Source: Chryseobacterium sp. CH21
Lineage (GTDB): Bacteria; Bacteroidota; Bacteroidia; Flavobacteriales; Weeksellaceae
NCBI RefSeq assembly: GCF_004119445.1
Contig: NZ_QICI01000034.1
Location: 62,001 to 126,000, forward strand
DNA: 64,000 bases
Direction of reading: 5' to 3'
In this document: one piece after another, positions 29,223 to 39,148 of the stretch
Numbering within the stretch: the stretch's first letter is position 1
Layout of the letters: each line of letters opens with the position of its first letter
Program-made: the position numbers and the translations under genes
The notes under the pieces: generated by a model
What the model was told of the DNA's origin: nothing
The model's input: only the letters and a program-made list of their open reading frames with translations
The model's database searches: none

Positions 29223-30319
29223 CTATTCGTTTTCGAATTCCTCAAACGGGATTTTTAGTTGAACGGAAACCTGCTTTTTTTCTTCCGTATTCAGTTGAGA
29301 AAGAGACAATCCGAGCAGGCGGACTGCTTTATCAAAAGGGCGGAGTTCCCAAAGTTTTTTTCCGGTGTTATAATACTGTTCGGGTGACGAGAAATAATCT
29401 TCCCTGGTTATACTTCTTGTGAAAAGAGAGAAATCTTTATATTTTATTTTTAAAGTTAAAGTTCTTCCGAGAATATTATTTTTCTGTAATCTTTGGTGAA
29501 TTTCCTCAGCAAGGCTTTCTAGCTTTTCATTGATCTGCTGTTCATCCAGAAGATCCTCAAAAAAGTTCTTTCTACGGCCACACTTTTCTGAATCCGATGA
29601 GGTTTTACTTCTGATGTATGAATCCCACGTACCACATTGTAATAATGCTGGCCGGATTTTCCAAAAAGCCTTACAAGATCCTCAAGTGATCTCTTTTTTA
29701 AATCTTTTCCTTTATAAATCCCTAAACTAAACATTTTGTTAGCCGTAACTTTTCCCACACCATAAAATTTTTCCACGGGTAATTCTTCCAGAAAATGCTC
29801 CATTTTATCAGGATGAATGGTTTTCTGCCCATTCGGTTTATTAATATCGGAAGCTACTTTGGCTAAAAATTTATTGACAGAAATTCCTGCTGAAGCCGTT
29901 AATCCTGTTTGTTCAAAAATTTTCTGACGGATTTCTTTAGCGATGAGATTGGCAGATTCCATTCCTTTTTTATTTTCAGTAACATCCAGATAGGCTTCAT
30001 CGAGTGATAAAGGTTCTACCAGATCAGTATATTCATAGAAAATTTCCCGGATCTTTTTGGAGATTTCTTTATATCGGGCAAATCGGGGAGGAACAAAAAT
30101 AAGATGTGGGCATTTTTCTTTGGCTGTTTTACTGGGCATTGCAGAGCGAACACCAAATTTTCTGGCTTCATAACTTGCGGCTGCCACTACACCACGATGT
30201 TGCCCGCCTACGGCTATTGGCTTACCTTTCAACGTAGGATTATCATGCTGCTCCACAGAAGCATAGAATGCATCCATGTCCACATGAATAATTTTACGAA
30301 GAGGCAAAGAAAAATCCAT
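29223..30319 (-). CDS. dinB: DNA polymerase IV, frameshifted as read
   Basis: Y-family polymerase for translesion synthesis. The main frame has the catalytic motifs HVDMDAFYASVEQ and SLDEAYLDV, the fingers and palm, and the little-finger start SVAVERTF. It then runs off at an A6 run (29559-29564 on the plus strand). In the next frame the C-terminus continues as expected (FEDLLDEQQINEKLE to EEFENE) up to a stop at 29223. Restoring one base gives 365 residues, the normal length. The ATG at 30319 is preferred to a TTG six bases upstream. Confidence 0.88.
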
Positions 30320-30350
30320 ATACAAAGATATGGATTCCTTTATTTATAGA

Positions 30351-30475
30351 AGGAAGCTAGAAGCTGGAAGAGGGAAGTTAATAGGAAATTAAAGGACTGC
30401 TTACTAAATAATAAAAAATGAAGTAGTAATTAATAACGCGTTAATAACTTCCATCTCCCATCTTCCGGCTTCCTG
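30351..30475. repeat. 125-bp imperfect palindrome, family D copy 1
   Basis: The left arm (AGGAAGCTAGAAGCTGGAAG onward) and right arm (ending ATCTTCCGGCTTCCTGC) are inverted copies matching at about 23 of 28 positions, with an AT-rich centre. A related element lies at 45951-46096. It occupies the gap between dinB and the GNAT gene. Confidence 0.8.
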
Positions 30476-30479
30476 CATT

Positions 30480-30935
30480 TTAAGCCTTCATTCTCATAGT
30501 CAGAAGATGAGGTTCAAAACCTGCTTTTTCATACGCTTTTATGGCAGATTCATTTTGAGCGTAGACATCCAATCTTACCTCACTGATTCCTCTTGATTTT
30601 GACCAGGAAATAAGTTCATCGGTAATCATTTTATTAATTCCTTTTCCTCTGTGCTCCGGTTTTACATACATAAAACCGAGGTAGGCATATTCTTTAAACT
30701 GATAATAATCTTTTGCTGCTTTTTTGATCAGCGCATATCCAGATGCAATGATCTCGTTATTCTCTTCAGCAACAATAACGGTAGCTTCCGGAGATTGTAT
30801 CAGGTATTTTAAATCATAATAATGTATCTCTCCTGCAATCAATGTACTATTGAAAGGTCTTTCGGCAGTAACAACTCCCTGCTCAAATTCTAATAGGATA
30901 TCTAAATCCTCTTGTGTGGCTTCTCTTGTGATCAT
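30480..30935 (-). CDS. GNAT-family N-acetyltransferase
   Basis: The 151-residue single GNAT domain shows LGFMYVKPEHRGKGINKMITDELI (acetyl-CoA loop RGKGIN near residue 102) and NESAIKAYEKAGFE near the C-terminus. Substrate not identifiable. It is the second gene from the right in a short minus-strand series, separated from the thioredoxin-like gene by a hairpin. Confidence 0.88.
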   Translation of the reverse strand: MITREATQEDLDILLEFEQGVVTAERPFNSTLIAGEIHYYDLKYLIQSPEATVIVAEENNEIIASGYALIKKAAKDYYQFKEYAYLGFMYVKPEHRGKGINKMITDELISWSKSRGISEVRLDVYAQNESAIKAYEKAGFEPHLLTMRMKA

Positions 30936-30957
30936 GGTGTTATGGGTATAAAATTTT

Positions 30958-30993
30958 AAAACTCACTGAAAGTTTTGGTTTTCAATGAGTTTT
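30958..30993. terminator. Terminator between thioredoxin-like and GNAT genes
   Basis: 14-bp stem AAAACTCACTGAAA with TTTCAATGAGTTTT (one G-T), followed by T or A runs on either strand; it lies downstream of the minus-strand thioredoxin-like gene. Confidence 0.8.
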
Positions 30994-31019
30994 TTATGTT
31001 CTTTCGGGTTAAATAATAA

Positions 31020-31535
31020 TTATTTTAAAAGCTTGTCTATGGTTTGCTGAAGTTCAGGATCTTCGGGAGATATTGCGTAATATTTTGCAATAGAAGATTT
31101 TTGGTCAATCACCATATATCTTGGAATCCAGTTTAGATCTACATAATTATTGAAATCGTTTTTCCATCCTGTAGAAAACCAATAGTTTTCTTTGTGTTTC
31201 ATATCAAATCTTTCAAGACTTTTTTCAAACCCTTCTTTTGAACGGTCCAATGACAGAAATACAAAATCTATATTCTTGTTATTTTCTTCTAATTCCTTGG
31301 CTTTTGGAAGTGCATTTAAACAATCTCTACACCATCCGGCCCAGAAATCAATCACTAAAACTTTTCCTTTATGCTGAGCCAGAATCTGTTTGATGGTAAT
31401 GGTTTTTCCATCTTCATCCTGCAGTTTCTGCTGTAAAGCTTCTTTTGAAAATCCTGTTTTAAGGACAGTAGGGACTTTTTGTGAATAGCTTATCCCAAAA
31501 ATACCCATCATCAATAGTAATATCAACTTTCTCAT
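31020..31535 (-). CDS. TlpA/thioredoxin-like exported oxidoreductase
   Basis: The 171-residue protein has a signal peptide (MRKLILLLMMGIFGISYSQ) and a thioredoxin fold with the redox motif GWCRDC in VIDFWAGWCRDCLNALP, and the cis-Pro region NWIPRYMVID. The Bacteroidota TlpA/AhpC-TSA type acts in periplasmic thiol chemistry. The ATG at 31535 is chosen because it begins the signal peptide; the upstream frame adds unlikely residues. A possible -7 element TAGATTTG lies at 31563-31556. Confidence 0.88.
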   Translation of the reverse strand: MRKLILLLMMGIFGISYSQKVPTVLKTGFSKEALQQKLQDEDGKTITIKQILAQHKGKVLVIDFWAGWCRDCLNALPKAKELEENNKNIDFVFLSLDRSKEGFEKSLERFDMKHKENYWFSTGWKNDFNNYVDLNWIPRYMVIDQKSSIAKYYAISPEDPELQQTIDKLLK

Positions 31536-31657
31536 CTCGTACAATTTCATTTGTACAAATCTAAACAATGAATGGCAATCTGAGATTGATTTCTTTGGAA
31601 TTAGGAAAAATTTATAATATTGATGGATTCTATGAGGTAGGAGAGTGGGAACGGGTA

Positions 31658-31703
31658 AACCACCCCGTCAAAAATTCAAATAATTTTTGCCACCCCTCCA
31701 GGG
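31658..31703. repeat. Dispersed 46-bp repeat, copy B
   Basis: Inverted relative to copy A at 27288-27333, with three to four differences. It sits between the thioredoxin-like gene start and the purine nucleoside phosphorylase end, followed by a C/G-rich short palindrome (CCCCTCCAGGGGAGGGG). Confidence 0.85.
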
Positions 31704-31744
31704 GAGGGGAATGTTACGGCTTCAATTGTAATATAGGGTTATAT

Positions 31745-32560
31745 TTATTGGTAGTTTTTAATCAAGCCTTTGACAACGGCAATTACATTAGGCATTGCTT
31801 TATTGGCTGCATTCAAAACTTCTTCATGAGAAACGGCAAAAGCCACATCCGGTCCGCCAAGATCTGTGATCACGGAAATACAGAAAACATCCATTCCCAT
31901 ATGTCTGGCAACAATAACTTCGGGAACGGTGCTCATTCCTACCATATCACCGCCAATAGCTTTGATCATTCCATATTCGGCCGGTGTTTCAAAAGTTGGT
32001 CCCTGAAGAGCAACGTAAACTCCCTGATGAATTTTGATATGTTGATCTGCAGCAGCCTGTTCTGCAATAGCAATCATTTTTTTGTTATAAGGCTCGCTCA
32101 TATCCACAAATCGTGGTCCAAGCTCATCGATATTTTTTCCGCGTAAAGGATGCTCAGGCATCATGTTGATATGATCTTTCAGAATGACAATATCTGCAAC
32201 GCTGTAGGCTGGGTTTACACCACCACATGCATTGGAAAGAATAAGGTTTTGAATTCCCAGCAAATGAAAAACTCTTATGGGGAAAGTCACCGTTTCCATA
32301 GAATGTCCTTCATAATAATGGAAACGTCCGCTCATCATGAGTACTTTTTTCCCTTCCAGGATTCCATAAATCAGTTTTCCGGTGTGTCCGGCCACTGTAG
32401 TTTGTGGAAAATGAGGAATGTCTTTGTACTCTAAAATATGGATCGGTTCTACTTCATGTTGTAATTTTCCCAGCCCGGATCCTAAAACGACTGCAAAATC
32501 AGGAGTTTCCTGAATAATATTTTTAATAAAATCTGCAGTCTCATTAATTTTTTCTAACAT
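31745..32560 (-). CDS. punA: Purine nucleoside phosphorylase
   Basis: The 271-residue class I (inosine/guanosine, trimeric) PNP has the phosphate-binding GSGLGKL, SGRFHYYEGHS, the SNACGGVNP segment, and VALQGPTFETPAEY and MVGMSTVPEVIVA, with the purine-binding Asn in SVITDLGG. It cleaves purine nucleosides with phosphate in salvage. The start overlaps the end of lpxK by 17 bases on the same strand, indicating cotranscription. Confidence 0.95.
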   Translation of the reverse strand: MLEKINETADFIKNIIQETPDFAVVLGSGLGKLQHEVEPIHILEYKDIPHFPQTTVAGHTGKLIYGILEGKKVLMMSGRFHYYEGHSMETVTFPIRVFHLLGIQNLILSNACGGVNPAYSVADIVILKDHINMMPEHPLRGKNIDELGPRFVDMSEPYNKKMIAIAEQAAADQHIKIHQGVYVALQGPTFETPAEYGMIKAIGGDMVGMSTVPEVIVARHMGMDVFCISVITDLGGPDVAFAVSHEEVLNAANKAMPNVIAVVKGLIKNYQ

Positions 32561-33568
32561 AATCTAAGATGATTTGGTTGAATTCTTCTTTCTTATCAAT
32601 AAGTACATTGATAGGCCAGTAGTAAACAATTTCTCTAAGATAGTCAAAAGTTTTCAGACGTACATAGTCTTTCTCTGTGGTTAATATCAGTTTATATTCT
32701 CCCAGTTTTTTATACTCGGCAAGGATTTTTTTAATATCATCATCCGTGAAATTATGATGATCTCTGAATTTTAAATGCTTTACTCTTTTTGAGAATTTGG
32801 CCAGATGTTCCAGAAGCGGTTTAGGATTGGCAATTCCGGTGATCAGTAAAATATCGTAATAATTCAGGTTGTTATCCGGAAGCATTTTATCCTTTCCGTA
32901 GACATTTTCGTCATAGCCGATGGATGAAAAGAATACTTTCTGTCCGTAAGAAGGTCTTATTCTTGAGATATAATATCTTTTGGTTTCCTCCGTAAGTTCA
33001 TCAGGACATTTACTGACCATGATGATATTGGCTCTTTTATATCCCGCTCTTGATTCTCTCAGATCTCCGGCAGGAAGAAGGTAATCCTTGAAAAAGGATC
33101 ATTAAAATCAGTCATCAGAATATTGAATCCTGCTTTGATGGCTCTGTGCTGCATGGCATCATCCAGTACCAGAACTTCAAGATCCATATCATCAATCACT
33201 TTTTTAGCACCAGGAACACGTTCTTCGGAAACGGCAATTACGAAACGGTTTTTAAAACGTTCAAAAAGCTGCATCGCTTCATCGCCAACCATTTTGTAGT
33301 TGCTTTCGTAATTCGTTACTTCATAGCCTTTGGTAAGCCTTCCGTAACCACGTGAAAGTACTCCGGTTCTGTAATGTTTGGATAAGAACTGGGCAAGATA
33401 CATCACCATGGGTGACTTGCCGCTTCCGCCCACAGAAAGGTTTCCGACATTGATTATCGGTGTCTTGAATTTTGTCGACTTAAAAACTCCCAGATCATAC
33501 ATTGTGTTCCGGATACCCGTTACCAAATGATAACCGAGGGAAAAAGGATAAAGGTACCATCTTTTCAT
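32544..33568 (-). CDS. lpxK: Tetraacyldisaccharide 4'-kinase, frameshifted as read
   Basis: LpxK phosphorylates the lipid A disaccharide at the inner membrane. The first frame has an N-terminal membrane-associated stretch and the P-loop NVGNLSVGGSGKSPMV, then the DDAMQHRAI motif. It stops early at a frameshift in a five-base run (33091-33095 on plus). The rest (AGDLRESRAGYKRANII, VSKCPDEL, LTTEKDYVRL) continues in the next frame. Restoring one base gives 341 residues, the family length. Because lipid A synthesis is normally essential, a real null is unlikely and a sequencing error is favoured. Confidence 0.9.
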
Positions 33569-33677
33569 ACGATTGCAAAAATAGGAATTTTCATAAGCAT
33601 TTGGTGTAATATTCTCAAAGACTTTTCAACAAATATTTCGTTAAATTAAAGTATTTTTGTGGAGTTATTATAATACA

Positions 33678-34407
33678 TTGAGATACTTTATTGAATTTTC
33701 TTACAACGGAAAGAATTATTTCGGCTATCAGATACAGCCGGATGCTATTTCTGTACAGGAAGAACTGGAAAAAGCGCTGTCTACCATTTGCGTGAAGAAA
33801 TAAAAACTACAGGAGCAGGAAGAACGGATACCGGTGTTCATGCTAAAAAATATATGCCCATTTTGATACGGAAAAAGAATTGGATGATCAGCTTGTACGA
33901 AGACTGAACAGTTTTCTTCCGCCTGATATTTCCATTAAAAGAATTTTCCCTGTAAAAGATGATTTTCACGCCCGTTTTGATGCGACGTACAGAACTTACG
34001 AATATTATATCTCATTGGAAAAAAATCCGTTTACTCAGGAATCTGCATGGCAGCACTGGAAAAGAAGTTTGGATATCAATGCGATGAATGAAGCCTGTAA
34101 AATTCTTTTTGAATATGAAGATTTTACCAGTTTTGCGAAATTAAAAACCGATAACAAAACCAATATCTGCAAAATGTACAAAGCAGAGTGGGAACAAAAT
34201 GGAACAGAACTGAAATTCACAGTTTCAGCCAACCGTTTTCTCAGAAATATGGTTCGTGCTATTGTCGGAACGATGGTAGAAATTGGAACCGGAAAACTGA
34301 AGCCGGAAGATCTTCGTCAAGTGATTGAAGATAAAAACCGCAACGCTGCGGGAACTTCAGCACCGGGACATGGATTGTATCTTGTGGATGTAGGATATGA
34401 ATTTTAA
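33678..34407 (+). CDS. truA: tRNA pseudouridine synthase A, two frameshifts as read
   Basis: TruA makes pseudouridine at positions 38-40 of tRNA anticodon stems. The N-terminal part (RYFIEFSYNGKNYFGYQIQP), the catalytic-Asp motif GAGRTDTGVHA, and the C-terminal half (FDATYRTYEYYI to LYLVDVGYEF) lie in three frames. They are joined by one-base deletions at T3 (33787-33789) and A6 (33845-33850). Restoring both gives 243 residues, the family size. The start shown is the TTG at 33678; an ATG could be masked by another error. Confidence 0.9.
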
Positions 34408-34865
34408 TGCTAAGAAATAAGCCGGAATCAATTCTTTATTGACGGTAAGAAAATCATTCGGTTACAAACATATTTACAAAAAACCTCTTGAGTTCTCGGG
34501 AGGTTTGTTGTAAGTAGGCAGGAGACTTCCGAAGGACTCTGAAATTTACAAGCAATTCCGTTTTAAACCAACGGAGGATCTTGGAAGTTTGTTTCACTAT
34601 TGTTTTAAACCTCCGAAGCTGCCGGGTAGGTTTCATACAATGATGTTTTAATTATTACAATCCTATCTTTTTCATATTTAATAAGAGATAAATATGGATG
34701 AATGATCAAAAAATCAGGTTCTCAACAGGTTGATCCTATTCATTCTGTAAATAACAGGTATCTGAAATTTTCTATGACGATTTGCAAAAGTTGTAAAGGC
34801 AGTCCGGTTATAAAGTCTTATTTTTGCATAGAATTTTATTTTAATTCTTTCTTTCGATTCGTACA
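34408..34865. other. 458-bp intergenic stretch with two hairpin repeats
   Basis: No convincing gene. A hairpin at 34480-34505 (AAACCTC ... GAGGTTT) and a second at 34607-34633 (AAACCT ... AGGTTT) share the motif AAACCTC(C). Between them are further pieces of the same motif in both orientations (CTTCCGAAGGA, GGAGGATCTTGGAAGTTTG). The last 150 bases hold a -7-like TATTTTTG (34819-34826) for the ABC transporter, but no well-spaced -33 partner. Confidence 0.6.
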
Positions 34866-36623
34866 ATGAAAAAACAAGATACCTGGGGAATTATAAAAAG
34901 GCTGTTCTTTATCGGAATGAAATTTCGTTCTTGGTTCATCCTTACTCTTATCATTTCCATATTCCTTTCCATCGTTTCTACTTACAGGCCTTATCTTACC
35001 ATGCAGGTAGTGGATAATGACATTACAAAGCTGCATGATAAAGCTTTGATGATGAAGCACATCTATATTCTCGTGGGATTAGTGTTTGCAGAAACTATTT
35101 TAAACTTTTTCTTAGTTTATTTTTCAAATTTTATCTCGCAGAATGTGATCAGAGATATCAGAGAGCGTTTATATGCTAAACTGATCTATTTCAAAACTTC
35201 ATTTTTTGATAAAACGCCTATCGGGCAGCTGGTAACGCGTGCAGTAGGAGATGTGGAAACCATTGCTACAGTATATACAGATGGATTCCTGATGGTTTTC
35301 GGAGATATTCTGAGAATTCTGTTTGTACTGGTGATGATGTTCAGTACCAATGTTCATCTGAGTTATATTACGCTGGCTATTTTACCTTTAATGGTAGTGA
35401 TTACAAGATTCTTCCAGAAAAGACTGAAAAAAGCTTTTGGGGATGAAAGAAACTGGACAGCCAATCAAAACTCTTTTGTTCAGGAAAGATTGGCTGGGAT
35501 GCCGATTATTCAGGTCTTCAACAGACAGGAATCTGAGTTTAAGAAATTTGATGATATCAATATTACCCTGAAAGGAGCATTGCTGAGAACCGTATTTATT
35601 TTCTCATTGTTCTTTCCTGTAGTAGAGCTTATTTCTTCATTATTCATAGGGTTTATCCTTTTCTATGGTGGATATATCACGATCAGTGCCGGGGTGGTGA
35701 TTGCATTTATCCAGTATATTTCGATGCTGATCCGTCCTTTGAGACAGATTGCAGACCGTTTCAATAATATCCAGCGAGGAATTGTAGGAGCAGAGAGGGT
35801 ATTGGGATTAATGGATGAAGAAAACTCCATGCCGAATAACGGAACGGTGAAAAAAGATCATTTTGCCGGAAAAATTGAATTCCAGAAAGTACATTTTGCT
35901 TACGATGAAAAGCAGGAAGTTCTGAAAGGAATTGATTTTAAAGTAAATCCGGGAGAAACGGTAGCGATTGTAGGAGCAACTGGTGCTGGGAAATCTACGA
36001 TTATCAGCCTGATCACAAGATTATATGATATCAATTCCGGAAATATTCTGATTGATGATGTGGATTTAAAAGATTACGAATTGTATAATCTGAGAAGCCA
36101 TATCGGAGTGGTATTACAGGATGTTTTCCTTTTCCACGGAAGTATTTTTGAAAACCTTGCCTTTGGAGATGACAGCATCACATTGGATAAAATAAAAGCC
36201 GGAGCCAGAGAAATTGAAGTTGATAATTTCATTCAGCAGCTTCCTGGCGGATATGATTATGTAGTGAGTGAAAGGGGCTCATCCATTTCTTTAGGTCAGA
36301 GACAATTACTGTCTTTCCTGAGAGCTTATTTATCCGATCCGAAAATTTTAATTCTGGATGAAGCTACTTCTTCTATTGATCACGAAAGTGAAAAACTTAT
36401 TCAGAGAGCAACAGAAAAAATTACTAAAAACAGGACATCCATTATTATTGCTCACAGGCTTTCCACGATTGAAAAAGCAGATAAGATTATTGTCATGGAG
36501 CACGGTAAAATTGTAGAAGAAGGAAAGCATCTTGATCTTTTGGATAAGAACGGATATTATGCCACGCTTTACAAAGCCCAGCTTCGCCATGAAGTAGAAA
36601 TGGAAGAAGAAAAAGAATCATGA
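34866..36623 (+). CDS. ABC exporter, fused permease and ATPase
   Basis: The 585-residue half-transporter has six transmembrane segments in residues 1-320 and an ATPase domain with Walker A GATGAGKST (near 370), a SLGQRQLLSF signature (near 475), Walker B ILILDEATSSID and an AHRLST H-loop. It is of the MsbA/MDR type, probably working as a homodimer or with an unlinked partner. No C39 peptidase domain is present, so it is not an obvious bacteriocin exporter. Substrate unknown. A bidirectional terminator follows. Confidence 0.92.
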   Translation: MKKQDTWGIIKRLFFIGMKFRSWFILTLIISIFLSIVSTYRPYLTMQVVDNDITKLHDKALMMKHIYILVGLVFAETILNFFLVYFSNFISQNVIRDIRERLYAKLIYFKTSFFDKTPIGQLVTRAVGDVETIATVYTDGFLMVFGDILRILFVLVMMFSTNVHLSYITLAILPLMVVITRFFQKRLKKAFGDERNWTANQNSFVQERLAGMPIIQVFNRQESEFKKFDDINITLKGALLRTVFIFSLFFPVVELISSLFIGFILFYGGYITISAGVVIAFIQYISMLIRPLRQIADRFNNIQRGIVGAERVLGLMDEENSMPNNGTVKKDHFAGKIEFQKVHFAYDEKQEVLKGIDFKVNPGETVAIVGATGAGKSTIISLITRLYDINSGNILIDDVDLKDYELYNLRSHIGVVLQDVFLFHGSIFENLAFGDDSITLDKIKAGAREIEVDNFIQQLPGGYDYVVSERGSSISLGQRQLLSFLRAYLSDPKILILDEATSSIDHESEKLIQRATEKITKNRTSIIIAHRLSTIEKADKIIVMEHGKIVEEGKHLDLLDKNGYYATLYKAQLRHEVEMEEEKES

Positions 36624-36646
36624 TCCAGTAAGGAATGATAATAAAC

Positions 36647-36678
36647 AAAAAAGAGAGTCAGTAACGACTCTCTTTTTT
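36647..36678. terminator. Bidirectional terminator
   Basis: 13-bp stem AAAAAAGAGAGTC with GACTCTCTTTTTT, loop AGTAAC, between the ABC exporter and the convergent metalloprotease gene. Confidence 0.92.
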
Positions 36679-36693
36679 TATAAATAAAATAAT

Positions 36694-38475
36694 TTAGAAT
36701 TTTAATTTCTTCGTAATCACTTTTCCGTCTTCCAGTACTGCTGTTGCAGTGATGATTATGTTTTTCTGATCAACAGGATATTTGAATTCTGAAGACTTTA
36801 CATCTGTTTTTCTCAACAGTAATCTTCCTGAAGCATCATAAATATGCACTGAAGCAATTTTTACATTACTTTTCACAGATACGGAGTTTTCATCTTTAAA
36901 AATAACAGGCGAATTTTTCAATCCTGCATTTTCTACTGCTAATAATCCTTGGTTTTCAATGATTACAGAATAATCTTCTACCTGTCCGTATTTAGGTGTA
37001 TAGCATGCTGTTACGGCCGTTCCGTTGAATTCTCCAATCACTCTCATTCTTAAAGGAGTATTGGTTACTGCACTTGCAGGAGGAGTTACCTGAGCCGTAG
37101 CGAACGAACCATTGGTTATGCCACTTTGATTAAGGACAAGTTCTGTAGTTTCGTTGAACTGACCGTCATTATTATAATCAATATATGCTTTGATAATGTG
37201 AGAATTGCTGGTGCCCGGAGCTACAGTAAGGGTTGTAGCTGAGGTTTGGGGTATCGTAGTTTTGGATATTCCGGAACAGTAAGTTCCCGTGAAATTTTCA
37301 TAAAAATTATTGGCTGCCTGTTTATAATTGCTTGAATAATTGCTGATACTTCCGAATTTCACAGAAGTGATTCCTACGTTATATCCACCAGGATTTGTGA
37401 TGGAAGCAGGAGTACAGGCGTTCGTTAAAGTAGAATTATTATTGATTGTTGTGGTAGAAGCTACTGGTGAATTGATCAGTGACTGTCTATACTGTAAAAG
37501 CTGTGCTGTTGCTCTGTCTGCCTGTCCTTGCGTGAATAAATTTCTGAAGCAGTACGTATACGCCATCACGTTTCTTTCACCTCCGCTATATAATTGGCTT
37601 GTACATGGATTGATCTGTCCCGTCTGGCATGTATGAGGAACCGTAGAGTGGTAAAGACTTTTCATGGGCTCCGTATCACATACAAGATCTCCTTCTAAAG
37701 TACAATCATTGTTCACAGGGCAATCTCCAGTAGTTTCATTATATCCCTGATGGGTATGTCTAAGCCCCAAAGCATGCCCGAATTCATGAGCCAATGTTTG
37801 GGCATTGACAGCAGAGGCACTTGTTGCCATAAAAGCGTAATCATTGCTTCCTCCTGGATAATAGGCGAAACCGTTCAGCCCTCCTGAATTGGAGGTTAGT
37901 TTTTTAACCACATAAATATTGTAATATTTTGAAGTATCCCACATTCCCATTGCTGTAATCTCAGAAGCAGTTACGGCATTGGTTGTGTTATCATTATTGA
38001 CTCCTCCGCTTACATATTTAGGAAGACCAGAAGCATTGATCCTGTTGATCCCGTTGGTTGCATTGCAGTTAGGGTCTTTAGTTGCAAAAACAAATTTTAC
38101 AGGCAGAATAGCACTTGTACCCGACATTCCGCTGGTAGAGTTTCCGGCAAAGACACCATTGGTATAATTTACCCATGCAATGATATCGGCATCCGACTTA
38201 TTATTGGTGGTTCCTACAGCGCTTCCGTCTCCTACAACATGTACAACAACAGGAATTTCATATACCTGATTGGTAAGCTTAGAAGCCAGTTTTCCACTTT
38301 TGATCATCTTTGATAATTTCAGGTTGAAAGCATCATCCTGAGCTTTCTCTTCCGGATACCTTTCATAATGCTTTTTCATTAATTCATCGGTTCCGCATTC
38401 CTGAAATTCTAAACTTTGTGAATAAAAATGAGAGCAGAATGCTCCTGAAATAAGCAGAAATAATAATTTTTTCAT
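36694..38475 (-). CDS. T9SS-secreted M43-type zinc metalloprotease
   Basis: The 593-residue secreted protease has a signal peptide (about 1-19) and the metzincin motif HEFGHALGLRH (residues 230-240), a downstream Met-turn region and Cys-rich loops typical of pappalysin/cytophagalysin M43 enzymes. Residues about 350-490 include a GEVED-like module (YIDYNNDGQFNETTELV and YGQVEDYSVII). The last 80 residues (VENAGLKNSPVIF to KKLKF) are a T9SS sorting-type domain. Probably an extracellular protein-degrading enzyme. Confidence 0.92.
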   Translation of the reverse strand: MKKLLFLLISGAFCSHFYSQSLEFQECGTDELMKKHYERYPEEKAQDDAFNLKLSKMIKSGKLASKLTNQVYEIPVVVHVVGDGSAVGTTNNKSDADIIAWVNYTNGVFAGNSTSGMSGTSAILPVKFVFATKDPNCNATNGINRINASGLPKYVSGGVNNDNTTNAVTASEITAMGMWDTSKYYNIYVVKKLTSNSGGLNGFAYYPGGSNDYAFMATSASAVNAQTLAHEFGHALGLRHTHQGYNETTGDCPVNNDCTLEGDLVCDTEPMKSLYHSTVPHTCQTGQINPCTSQLYSGGERNVMAYTYCFRNLFTQGQADRATAQLLQYRQSLINSPVASTTTINNNSTLTNACTPASITNPGGYNVGITSVKFGSISNYSSNYKQAANNFYENFTGTYCSGISKTTIPQTSATTLTVAPGTSNSHIIKAYIDYNNDGQFNETTELVLNQSGITNGSFATAQVTPPASAVTNTPLRMRVIGEFNGTAVTACYTPKYGQVEDYSVIIENQGLLAVENAGLKNSPVIFKDENSVSVKSNVKIASVHIYDASGRLLLRKTDVKSSEFKYPVDQKNIIITATAVLEDGKVITKKLKF

Positions 38476-38533
38476 AGTTTTTTTATTTAAATAGTTGGGA
38501 ATTTAAAAATAAATAAAAAATACTTATAAATAC

Positions 38534-39148
38534 TTAATGCTTTTTAAAACTACAAAAAACAAAATTCTGAACCGTCTCAAAGGGAGTTATATGATCTTCA
38601 GTGATGCATTCCACTTTTTTAAAACTTCCTTCAAATTTTTCTGATAATGATTTCTCATCATACTGCTGAATATCCAATCCACTGCATTTTGTAGGTCCGT
38701 TTTTAGAAAAAGTCCCGAGAATCATAAAGTGATTGACATTTTTCTCTGCAATATCTATGTATTTTGAAACCTGTTCCGGAGTGGTAAGGAAATGAAAAGC
38801 AGCTCTGTCATGCCATATATCATACTTTTCCGAAGATTCAAAAGCCGTAATATCCGTAGCAATCCATTTTACTTTATTGGCAGCATCACCAAGTCTTTCT
38901 TGTGCTTTTTCTAAAGCTTTGGCTGAAATATCAAGTACCGTAATGTTTTCATAGCCTTCTTCAAGGAGATAATCAACAAGGTTGCTGTCTCCCCCGCCAA
39001 TATCTATGATGCTGGTGTCTTTCCCCAATCCCGAAGATCTGATAAAGTCAAGGGATGTCTGAGGCTTTTTCTGAGTCCAGCTTACCTGATCAGGATTTTT
39101 GGTTTCATATACGTTTTCCCAGTGGTTTTTGTTGTCAGAAGATATCAT
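38534..39148 (-). CDS. Class I SAM-dependent methyltransferase
   Basis: The 204-residue Rossmann methyltransferase has motif I IIDIGGGDSNLVDYLL (about 43-58) and motif II-type ENITVLDIS, with WIATDITAF downstream. Substrate unknown. Its ATG overlaps the preceding chimeric gene by four bases (ATGA), so the two are translationally coupled. Confidence 0.88.
   Translation of the reverse strand: MISSDNKNHWENVYETKNPDQVSWTQKKPQTSLDFIRSSGLGKDTSIIDIGGGDSNLVDYLLEEGYENITVLDISAKALEKAQERLGDAANKVKWIATDITAFESSEKYDIWHDRAAFHFLTTPEQVSKYIDIAEKNVNHFMILGTFSKNGPTKCSGLDIQQYDEKSLSEKFEGSFKKVECITEDHITPFETVQNFVFCSFKKH

Noticed and set aside
34454..34636. A 60-residue minus-strand frame after truA
   Set aside because: It is produced by the hairpin repeats, Arg/Lys-rich with no family resemblance.
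34866..36623. ABC exporter as the transporter for the six-Cys peptide at 27464
   Set aside because: It lacks a C39 peptidase domain, lies 7 kb away and resembles general MsbA/MDR half-transporters.
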